From Daphnia carinata (lineage: Eukaryota > Arthropoda > Branchiopoda > Diplostraca > Daphniidae), in NCBI RefSeq assembly GCF_022539665.2, contig NC_081331.1, positions 13,734,638 through 13,798,637 of the forward strand: a DNA stretch of 64,000 bases. The letters run 5' to 3'. A program made the translations under genes and the position numbers. The notes beneath the pieces are model-generated. The model was given only the letters and a program-made list of their open reading frames with translations. It did no database searches and was not told the DNA's origin. Positions 21,253-30,999 of the stretch are shown here, one piece after another; the stretch's first letter is position 1, and each line of letters begins with the position of its first letter.

Positions 21253-22693
21253 AAATTTTAGACACTATGCTAATCCAGCACGCTGTTGCTCATCATTTTA
21301 ATCACATGTGCATTTGTAGTGAGTTTTGTAGGCAGTAAGACAGTCACCTGATTTTAAAAATCCCCCCCAAATTTTTGCTAAGCGAATAAACAGGTTAATT
21401 GCCGATCAATTAAATTGCTATTAATCCGCCCACCCCCAACACATACACGCATTCATACGATGTTTATCTTAATAGTGGCCTGTACTACAATACGTCGAAC
21501 ATGGAATAACTGCCATAATATAGCTATCAAACTATTTAATCGTTTATTCGAACGATCCCTACCTGTAAAGTGCACCTGAGAGCCCTCATGAGCCGGTGTT
21601 TAACGTCGGCCAGAGTTCATTTGCGCTCAACTGTACTAAACCGGTTTTATGGAAATAAACTCTAGTAGTCCTGACTGATGTTGTGATTGTTATGAATGCC
21701 GAAGGAGACCAATTAAATCAAACCGGTACTGCCGTTTCCAAGGTTACTCAAAGCTAAGCAGAGTGCACTAACGGCCAGACATTCCTGACGTTTTAGTAAT
21801 TACTTTCCCGTTTTCTACCTGCGACGAAGGTCAATATTGAGACTAGCAGACACACAATACCGTTTCTACACGAGAGCAAGAAAAAGAACTAAAGAAAACA
21901 AAAAACATCCCTTTAACAAGGTCGACATCGTTACGTAAGCCATTCATAAAAATGTTCAGCCTTCCAGACTTGTACCTCCATCTTCGGGAAATATGCGATT
22001 TCTATTAAATTGAAGCAGCTGAAAATCGATTGAGTAATTTCTAGGATTTCCTACCCTTACTTAAAAATATGAAGGCAGCATTAAACCTTCACAATTTGAA
22101 CACCTTCGTCTTACTGAGCTTGTCAACGGCTATGGAGTCCTTTAGCTAAGGTTATCAATGAAGGTGAGAGCGCAAGAATGATAGAAATTATGCCTAAATA
22201 GGTGTGGTCTTTACTATAAATAAACAACGAATAAAACTACCCACCCAAGCCGATGAATTTGGCAATAAGAGCAAAAAGAAAAAGAGTGTAAATAGACACG
22301 TGATTAATACCACAATGATAACGTTCCAAACACGTTAATCTATTAAGGAGAAGACTAAATTTTGATTTTATGCAGAATACGCGTTGCTGCGGGTTTTCCC
22401 AGCAACATTTGCGTTTCGCTCGACATTTGTTGCATTCGCAGTGCAACTACCCACTTCATCAACTACCTGCAATGACCTCCATGTAATCGACAAAGAACGA
22501 AACCAGTTTTCATTTTTCGCATTTATTTATCATGGCTTTAAGTCTACACGGTGAGTTCCAGCTGAAGAGATGCTATAGCACCGTTCAGAGTTAGCTCGTA
22601 GTTACGTTGTTAGAATTTAAAAGTAACTGAATCATGTAATCGCTTGATGGCTCGTCCGAAAGTGTTCATTTCCTAGTCGTGGCTTAGGCAGGT
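21253..22693. other. B2 3' region and intergenic
   Basis: A poly(A) signal AATAAA lies at 21385-21390. Similarity to the B1 3' flank continues to about 21510, which marks the right edge of the duplicated block. Beyond it no gene is seen; on the minus strand AATAAA at 22527-22522 probably serves the next gene. Confidence 0.55.
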
Positions 22694-23381
22694 TCAGTGA
22701 GCGGGCATAGTCTCGATGAAAGAAGGTTCGTTCAGGCTCCTCCCGACTCTCTTCCTATTAGCACCGTTTCTGTACCGCAGTATAATTTGACGGTCCGCGC
22801 GAGTTGAGGTTGCGCCCAATTTATCAAAGGCCGGAAATAAAGGGATGCTGCGTCCTCTCCTGGAACTACCTCTGTATCGCAGTTGAATTTGACGCTCTTT
22901 GCGGGCCGGAGTGGCAACTTTGTGAGCAGGGCGTTCGGACAACGAACGGTCATTCAAACTTCGACCATTTCTTCCACCGCCTCTGTAACGCAATTGAATT
23001 TGACGCTTCGCGCGAACGGGAGCAGCGCTCGATTTAGGGTCCACGATAGTACCAGGCTGAACCGCGTTAGCATCCACCTGGACCGTTGGATTGAAGTAAG
23101 CCCAGGACCCTATGTTATTACCTGCAATGTCACGATAATAATTGGAAGGCTGGGCAGTGTAAGCGTAAACGTTGGACGGGGCGAACTGGCCATGAGAGAG
23201 CCACTGCACGGGGATAGTGGAGGGTACCGCGTAACCGTGGTAACCGCCGATAAACTGGGCCTGTGCGGCCACAGCAAACAGCAAAACGAGGGCTATCTGT
23301 AGGTGACAATTCAAATAAAAAAAAAAATATGGTACTGTGATTAAAGAAGGAGATGTTTGGATGGCTTACCTTAGACTTCAT
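22694..23381 (-). CDS. secreted proprotein with three LRYR repeats, 204 aa
   Basis: Exons 23381-23370 (only MKSK) and 23296-22694. The join gives MKSKIALVLLFAVAAQAQ, a clear signal peptide. The mid-region is rich in Tyr, Pro and Asn. The C-terminal half holds three copies of a basic block: KRQIQLRYRGGGRNGRS, ERQIQLRYRGSSRRGRS and DRQIILRYRNGANRKRVGRS. The spacing, the dibasic sites and the Gln after the first KR would suit a precursor cut by furin or prohormone convertase into several cationic peptides, but this is inference; a cuticle or matrix protein is the alternative. A TATA box (23461-23454) and a TCAGT initiator (23432-23428) lie about 30 bp apart upstream of the start. Relatives are 25702-26274 and the fragment 13388-13567. 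No known family was recognised. Confidence 0.85.
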
Positions 23382-23427
23382 GGTGTAGCCAAATGTTGAG
23401 TGAAGCGCTGGCGAGCTTGAAGATGAT

Positions 23428-23461
23428 ACTGAAGAGAGCTGATTCTTCCGTCTCTTTTATA
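23428..23461 (-). promoter_or_regulatory. core promoter: TATA box and TCAGT initiator
   Basis: TATAAAAG at 23461-23454 and TCAGT at 23432-23428 on the minus strand, correctly spaced for an arthropod core promoter, with the start codon at 23381. Confidence 0.75.
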
Positions 23462-25701
23462 CGGATTCACCTGACGAAAACAATTGCCATTTCTGTCAAC
23501 AAAATCCCCAGCGATGCGCATTATTTTATTTATACGTTGTTGACCACACCCCGAAATCGGCAGATGATACACGAGAAACATGTATAGCCATTGGTGCTTC
23601 GTATTTACGAAGAAGTCAAACTGCTTTGTATTGCTATCCAGCGATCCTGAAGGCGTTGCTGGTCGAGCTTTTAGACTCCGTCGACTCTGAATCTGGCTCT
23701 GCAACATTCAGACAACTCGACTGTATTTTCAGATAATCATACGTAATTGTTTGTGTACTTCTCCGCTTCTGCGAATGAAGACGCTGTCGGCAGAGAATTT
23801 AGGCGTATTGTAATTGGCGATAGTATTTTTCTGATTGGGTTTTTTGCTTTTTATATTTATCTTTGTTTGCAACAGTTGCCAATGAAATAATTAAATTGCT
23901 TCGTTCTTTAAATGGCGTTGTTTCAACTTTAAAGATGTCCAGGTAGCCAAAAGGGTAGTGCGACACGATGGCAGTAGCAACCGCTTATGTAAATTTCATG
24001 CTACTAGATGTCCTTAATTGATTAAATAAAAAACAACAAAAAAGGAGAATACAGAAAAGACGCTTAGAGGTGAAAATGGTTGAAGAAGGTTAAAGAATAC
24101 CTCTGGCTATATACTGTGATAACATTAAACCTGCTCCCGATTTTTTTTTTTTGGCTATAGATGATTGAAGAGATGAGCCCCACCCTGGCATTCGAGGAAT
24201 CTTCAAACTACTGTGTAATTATATTAAAATTACTTCGAATTGCTATACATGTTTCATTCCAATTTAGTTTAGAGTAGCTGTCACTTACCATTGTCCGACA
24301 AGCTCAATTCTCGCTAATTTTCCTATCAAAGGAAAAACGCTTATAAGGCTAGTATAAAGGCAACGCTCTACGTTCACATGAACTGAGAACCGCACTCATG
24401 GCGAATGCGAACGATTTTAGCTAACAAAAAATCTGGTTGGAATTTGCTGGTTGCAAACTGTCGGAATGATTCACGAATTTTCTATGCATTGCTGCGGACG
24501 TCTAAAATCGTTTGCGACGAATATTGGAGGAGCACTTGATGGTGTACGCAAATCAATTGAACGATAATATCTATTAAGAAAACGACTCACAAGTAGGCTT
24601 CATGTATATTCACTAATGGTGGATGGTATTATTTAATTGATGAAATTAAATTTGGCTTTTGAAGCGCTGAGATCACGTATACCGTATCCTTTCGATTCTG
24701 GAAATCAGATGGACAGTTTGCGCTCGCTATTTATAACAAAGAGGCGGACGTTGGTCGAAATAAACACGTTTCGTGTAGGAATAGCAAGGTGTTTTTCCAT
24801 TCATGATACCCCAAACAGGGAATAGAAAATTGGGCAATAACTCATTCGAAATTATTAGCACTATGTTAATGTTTGCTGTGACGGAGCCGTTGTCAAAAAA
24901 CCCAATCCGTGGAGTTTTTTTTTGCGTACGTGACTGCAGCCTTACCAACTTGTTTTAAAACTTGTGTTTTCCCCATTTGAATCGGCACTTCAGGTGATTC
25001 ACCTCCATTGTTTGTCTCAATTGTAAATAAGGCGTCGTCTGAACAGGTTTTTAGCTACTGGAAGCCTCTCGTTGTGTTTGTTTTAGATAAACGCTGGAAG
25101 GGGAATGCGAAACAGGTATTCGGAATTTGGGGGTTACGTTCAAGGTTAGTTCTCATACGGCGAGCTAAAGAGAAGCACGTGCCCGCTAAGCAAACGTAAC
25201 GGACAAAATTCTTGGCGCCATACTTTTTCATGTGAAATTTCGAATAGTCATGCAATGGCCACATTAGGTAATTTTTTTCTGGAATGCTGCCTTTTACTGG
25301 CATTCTTTTAATATTCTGACTGTAAAGTGACGAAATTTCTTCAAAATTTCAATTTTACATCGAAGACAAGTTTCTAATCCAGGTAAACAGCTAAGAAATC
25401 ATCGCAAACTACCTCAACAATTTGATTTAGAAAATTTACCAAATGCTATTTTTAAATTTATTTCCTTTTCCTCCCAAGGCTAACATGGCATTAAGAAACA
25501 AGGGCGGAAAGCGTCGTCAAGGTAATCTGAGTGAAACAGGTATTAGTTTTGCTAGTCATCCACAGAGAGTGCTCCAATTCTTTTGTTTATGTTGAACAAA
25601 AGTGGTTGTATTTTTTTTTATGTTGAGTGGCATGGGGTACAGTGAACAAGGTCAACCACAACTGATGACAAGAGTACAAATTTCTTTTTACAGGCCTTTA
25701 A
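23462..25701. other. intergenic, no supported gene
   Basis: A TATA-like TATAAAGG lies at 24353-24360 on plus but is followed only by very short ORFs. No family signature was found in either strand. Confidence 0.5.
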
Positions 25702-26274
25702 TTAATCCCAAAATGTCGTGTCCATAGTTGATTCATATTCGTCATATGGCTTTTCAGACAAGCATAACGTAGGTGTGCACAACGTAGGCCTGAACTCGCC
25801 ATTTCTGTACCGCAGAATGTTTTTACGTTTCATTCGGACTGGGCCGGCTGTGAGGCTGGCCTTGACGGCGTCAACCTCACTTGCAACGGCTGCTACAAAG
25901 TTGGCAATAGGAGTAACAGGTAAGTCATCAGGAAGAGCATTTGTTCCACGAAAATTGGTGACGTAAGACGTGCGAACGATGTCATCACTTCCCGAGGCCC
26001 ATGGTCCGAATGAGTTACCGACGCCATCAACAAAGACGGGGGCAGTTCCAGCGAGGATGGGATAGGCAAAATCCACCTGGCCCAGTTGGTCCTGCAGGAC
26101 CCATCCTAGTGGGATGGCGACCGTTTGCAGTTGGTAGTTTTCATGGCTACCAAGAAACCGAGCATCAATGGTCGTTGCCAAAAGTAAGGCATAAACAATC
26201 TAAATAGCAAAATTGATCAATTCTCGAATTAATGCATGAAATGTAAATTTTTATTCGCTTACTTTACACATCAT
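25702..26274 (-). CDS. secreted LRYR-family proprotein, single motif, 169 aa
   Basis: Exons 26274-26263 (MMCK) and 26199-25702; joined they give MMCKIVYALLLATTIDARF, a signal peptide. Like its neighbour at 22694, the first coding exon is exactly 12 nt and ends in phase 0. The middle part (PLGWVLQDQLGQVDFAYP, VGNSFGPWA) aligns loosely with the neighbour's NNIGSWA region, and the ending VRMKRKNILRYRNGEF carries one KR-preceded LRYR motif, against three in the other gene. The C-terminus is acidic with two cysteines. The role is unknown; a secreted structural or precursor protein. A diverged partial copy is at 13388-13567. Confidence 0.8.
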
Positions 26275-27533
26275 TGTGTTGTCTCTTGTATGGGGGTAAG
26301 AGCTGAAGGAGCTTAATACACGCTAGACGGAGAAGCTAAAGAAAATCTATTCGACTGATTCGTATAGGCTGCAGAGCATTTTTTAAAATACGCTTACCAT
26401 AGACGAAGAAACAGGATGGCCATGAATGTTTGCTATTAGCATCGTGCCAACGTTGTGTAGACTTTTCTTGTTATTTTGTTAGCCACACCCACTAGGAAAA
26501 GAGATAGTGTTCTGTTGAATTGCTAAACGACCTTGCTTTCGAACGTAACAATACGTATTTCCGGGTGTAAATTTTAATTATACAGTCTGCTCGATGCTCT
26601 AGTGCGAGGCATTCTGCATTGTCCTAAGAACCAATGGGATTAGCAGCAGGAATTATTTTTGGTTTAACAGGCCATTGTGCACAAATTTAATCGTAATAGT
26701 AGAGAATGTGCCAAAAGAACCTGTTCAAAATGATTTCAACCTGAAATTCAATTGAATCTATCAAATCTGAAATTTTAAAGTTCAGCTCCTCAACGTTCCC
26801 ATAGATCCCAATCCTTTCTAAAAACAAAAATACCATTGCAACGTTTTTGCTTTATGCTAGAAGGTGAACTGTCGCGAACTGAAGTAAAAGTTCTACCTAT
26901 AGACGCTACCTTGTAATTTATAAAACTGGTTCAATCATTATCTTTTTTTCTTCGCCTTGGGTGAACGTGATTAACTAGTCTGGCGATAAACATTCTTTAT
27001 TACCAAACGAACTATACCCCAAAATTTTTCTATAGATCAATACTCTTTTACTAAAGTGTGATTCACTTCAATATACACCAATAACATTTCGAAGTAAACA
27101 GCGAACAGGCTATTAATCTTCTTTTCCCTCTATAAGAATATGTTTAAGTATATTGTATGGCATTAACTACAGCGAAACCCACTAAAAAATATTTTGACGA
27201 ACAGGTGCTGAAACATACAGAAAACGGATAGAAAATAGTGAAGCCGATCTTTCTTCAAAGGATTAACCTTCAGCCAGTTTTCTTTTACAAGCTGATTGAA
27301 CCCAACGCACCCAGAGCAAAAAAGGACAAAATCAACTAGAGGTAAGGAATTGGAAAACTCTTGACAAAACGAGCGTTCGAGATAAATAGTTACCTTATTC
27401 TGCAAAACGAAAATCGTGGCTGTTGTATATTGGCTAACCGCCAATGCGTTGTATTTCAATCGACAGGGACTTTACATTATAGTTATATTTGCCTTGATAG
27501 GAACCTTGAGTAACTTGTTTGTTACACGATTAA
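26275..27533. other. intergenic, no supported gene
   Basis: No ORF with family support was seen. The region holds AT-rich sequence upstream of the 25702-26274 gene and the flank of the tRNA gene. Confidence 0.5.
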
Positions 27534-27616
27534 TATCAGGTGTGAGGATCGAACTCACGTCTCAATATAGAGACCAGAACTTAAGTCTGGCGCCTTAACC
27601 ACTCGGCCAACCTGAT
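27534..27616 (-). tRNA. trnL-UAA: tRNA-Leu (UAA anticodon)
   Basis: Complete cloverleaf on the minus strand, 83 nt: acceptor ATCAGGT/ACCTGAT with discriminator A, D stem GCC/GGC, anticodon stem CCAGA/TCTGG around loop CTTAAGT (anticodon TAA), a long class II variable arm (TCTC/GAGA), and T stem GTGAG/CTCAC with TTCGATC. No intron is present. All stems pair perfectly, so it should be functional. Confidence 0.97.
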
Positions 27617-28304
27617 TTGTTTAATTGGCAATGACCCGTGAAAGTATCTAAAAATTTAGAAACATGTCTAGTGATTCTCGGGTACTAAAAGGCTACGCAT
27701 CCGAGTTTCACGAGACTGACGAAGTTTCACCCGAATTTGGATAGCGCCTCTCTTTTTTAAGTAAACGGACCACAAAAACGGTATGCCACCGTAATTCACT
27801 CGTATCTGAAAAGGGAGATGCTGTTGAAGATGTTTAAAGCTATTCATAACGAATGTCAGTTGTGTAACGTCTGGCCGTGGAAAAGACTTGTATCGTGCTA
27901 GATATATTAGAGGTTGAATATACGACGCAACCTTAAAACACATAACTGGCTAAATCTTGTTCGTGTTAAAGAGCGTGTGGGCTGCTAGGTTGGTCACAAG
28001 ACTTGTGTCGTCACACAATCAACAACCATAACTTAATAGAAGCATTGCCATCCATGCCATTCAGTTTGGTGTGCTATTTGAGGTTTGACAGTTAACAGGC
28101 ATTTTGTTTTTATCCATCTAAAAATTGTTTGCTGTTTCATGTAACCAAACGAAAGATTTGCTACGAAATCTGAACGCTACAATCCATTTTTTGGGTATTC
28201 ATCTCATTAAGCTTATTGTGGTAACAAAATACTTAATAAGCAAGTCTGTCGATTTTTCGGAGACACATTGTTATCCACAACCCAATATCGTATTACTGCT
28301 ATTG
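27617..28304. other. intergenic, no supported gene
   Basis: Nothing beyond short unsupported ORFs was seen. Confidence 0.5.
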
Positions 28305-28732
28305 ATGGACTCCCGAAGAAGCTCAAATTCCACTTCTGCCTTCTTCGCTGTCGTTATTGGTAAATATTATTACTTTGCTCTCAGCGTTCGCACGTAAAAA
28401 TTTAAGAAAATCCTCGTCATTATTCGTTATGTAATTGTTCTTAATAGAACGACAAATTTTAGCTATTAGTAATTTACTAGCCAATCTAATCAGCTTCTAT
28501 TGATCGGACTCCATTTTCTGTTCTAGTTATAATTGTGATACTTGTTATAACGGCGGGCCTTAAAAACTCTGCTCGTCCATGGCGCATCAGACGAGCTAAC
28601 ATGACATCATCCTCCCATCAACGAGGACGATCTTCACCAATCCTCGTTTCTTCAATTAAAAGCGCATCTATACGTAACAATAAGACAGCCATCATTTTAC
28701 AGTCCCTCAACAAAACAAAACCTAAATGGTAA
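28305..28732 (+). CDS. KW-family small secreted peptide, copy 2, 86 aa
   Basis: Exon 1 28305-28359 (55 nt, ends phase 1, donor G|GTAAAT) and exon 2 from 28527 (acceptor TTCTAG). Read without further splicing it ends LNKTKPKW then TAA at 28732. The join gives a strongly hydrophobic signal segment (FFAVVIVIIVILVITAG). The mature part is very basic (RRANMTSS, QRGRSS), unlike copies 1 and 3, but the intron position and phase, the exon-2 remainder (202 nt, 1 mod 3) and the KPKW ending at a possible donor (TG|GTAATA) are the same as in the other two. Function unknown. Homology rests on gene structure more than on residues, so confidence is moderate. Confidence 0.5.
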
Positions 28733-29870
28733 TACGTTAAGTTTTGCTTTCACAACTTTAATCGCTTAATGGAATTGTTTGAAAGGAATCCCAATAATCC
28801 GAGGCCACATGCTGTTCAATGGCGCCCGATCACGTTGAAGACAAAAGAGATAAGCCAGCGCCCGCATTTGAACGACAGCGTTGCATCCACGTTATCAAGA
28901 AATGCAGGTTGATGCGAAACACCTTCAAATAGAGACTTCGTTTTTTGCGATTACTCATGCATTTGTTTTGAAGCCTTGGAATCAACTATCCAATTTCACA
29001 GCCCCGAGTGTGTCATAAAGACCTTTATCGCTTTCTCTTGCACTTTTTTAACACCCACGTTGCACGTAGCCGTTAATTCTGTCATATTGGATCATAGATT
29101 CTTGCAACTTTTGGGTTTTCAGTAAAACTCCATTCGAGCCTTTTTTTTGTTGACGAATACACGTTCCGTAAGGGACTTGGCTTTTTCCGAGCAGAAATGA
29201 TGCCAGATATAGTTGGCAGTTTCGGAATGTGATCTGAGCTATATTTACCGTTGCTGTGGAAGGCTCTAAAAATAGATATCTTGTGTCAGGATACCTCCAA
29301 TTGGTTAATTTATTTAATTATGGTTTAGTGACGTTTTCAATCTTTAAATGGGGGAAACCCATTCTGGTCATCCAAAAAGCATGTGTTCTTAGAAGTACCA
29401 CGGATCACGCAAATGTTCTGTCCATTGTTATTCTGTTATCATCCCGTTGGTTATACCTCACCAGATTTTCAAGAGCTTATCTATAGATGGCGTGGATGAC
29501 GCTTCTGTTATCTTTTTTTCGTCCCTGTGCTGCTGCTTGTAAGGTGAAACACTTGGATGGCGATAGAACACAGTTATTAACCTAACGTCACAACGTACTG
29601 AGGCGGTGGCTCGCTAACGGGGTTGGCAGCGTGACTGAAGTGCATCTCGTATCCACTCCTATTTTCTTATTCTTCGTGAACATCTCCAAGTGACTTAATG
29701 TGGAGACGTAGGAAAAAAATTTTCGAAACCAGTTAGAAACGTATGTGTTGTGGTGCTGATGCAATATAGTGCTGTTGGCTCTTTGAAAAGTGTCATCAGT
29801 CTCATACAAAAACTTGTTAGTTCTCTTTCCGGTGTTGCTTCAAGTTCGACAAATGGGGCCTACCGGGAAG
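28733..29870. other. intergenic, no supported gene
   Basis: An alternative third exon for copy 2 could lie here if its possible donor at 28729 is used, but none was convincing. No other feature is seen. Confidence 0.45.
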
Positions 29871-30648
29871 ATGATAATTGTGTTCTTCTTCGTTGCCTTA
29901 GGTACGGTGAAAATTCCTATGGAGATAAGAAAAATTTGTGAGTCGAAAAGTTACGTATGTGCTGTAGGTCTATACGGCATCTGATGTTGCGTTTTTTCCA
30001 ACGCCGTTTAAGACGGAACGTGAATGTATGAGTCATGCGTTTATACTTTGGATGTAGGGCCAAATGCGTATTTAGAAAAGGAATGCACTAAGAACAGTAG
30101 AAAAAGTGTATTCGAAAAAAGGAATATACGTCAATAATGTATGTTGTCACGCTGAAGGCTTATCTTTGACGTAGCTGTTTAGACATAATGGTGCCACTCT
30201 TCACTATCTTGGTATTCAGCCAAATTGCTCTCCAATGATGCCCAAAGGCCAGATGCCCGCTGTACGACAAATGTAGTAGAATGACAACTCTTTAGTTCCC
30301 CTAACTAGGCTCCATCCCGCGACAAAAATTTCTAGTAGTTTAATGCTAAATCATTTGCTTGAATTTCATTCCCCGTGTTCTAGTGGTACTAGTGGTTGTC
30401 ATTGCAAGCACTTTGTCGGGGCCGGCAGATCCAGGAAAATGGAATTCTACACAGCCAAACGGTACAGAAGATCTGTCTATGGGGGCCATTGGCCTCGCTC
30501 CGAATCGCGGTAGTACCGGAACCGGCGTCGACAAAACCGGAAAACTCAAGCCCAAATGGTATGTTTGGTTGATTCATTTGTGCATGACGATCAGAGATCT
30601 TCATTTAAAGAATTACCCGTTATTTCCCTTTTGTTTTACAGGGGGTGA
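29871..30648 (+). CDS. KW-family small secreted peptide, copy 3, 70 aa
   Basis: Exons 29871-29901, 30384-30558, 30642-30648 (213 nt). The join gives MIIVFFFVALVVLVVVIASTLSG, a signal peptide. The ~47-residue mature part contains GKWNST, NGTEDLSMGAIG, VDKTGKLKPKW and, after the last splice, a single Gly before TGA. A C-terminal Gly is the donor for peptide alpha-amidation, so an amidated ...KPKW peptide is possible (inference); the last exon is only 7 nt and needs transcript support. It matches copy 1 (100-403) in motif order and intron phases. It is not a W(X6)W-amide type. The role could be a secreted signal or defence peptide; nothing in the sequence decides. Confidence 0.65.
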
Positions 30649-30999
30649 TCGGGCATTTCAGGAGTGTGGACATACTTGCCCAAGTTTCCAGAAATACAGC
30701 GTGTTCACTTATGCATGTGTGTGTTATTTACGTTTATTTTTCATGATCGTTCACTGAATTTCTGTTTTCATTTGAACTTGTTGATTCCAAAGACCCAAGT
30801 CATTAACCGGTTATACTTTCATCATTTCCCACTGTTAAATGTCATCACACAATTTTTCACTCAATACATCATTTGTAAATACTTGACAACGTTGGTGCAC
30901 TCATTTGAATTTTAGAACGTCTGCATTTTCAGTCAGTTATTTTCTTTGAGCTCACGTTGGTGTCTGTTTAATTGTACAAATCGTAAATGTATCAAAGTA
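30649..30999. other. short intergenic gap before MMS22L
   Basis: AT-rich; probably holds the 3' end of the KW copy 3 transcript and the MMS22L promoter. No TATA box is evident. Confidence 0.5.

Noticed and set aside
22883-23302. 139-codon plus-strand ORF opposite the LRYR gene
   Set aside because: It is a mirror of the minus-strand coding exon, which has a signal peptide, a TATA box and a paralogue.
29871-30648. KW peptides as W(X6)W-amide myoinhibitory peptides
   Set aside because: Only one W sits at the C-terminus and the other is about 40 residues away; spacing and repeats of that family are absent.
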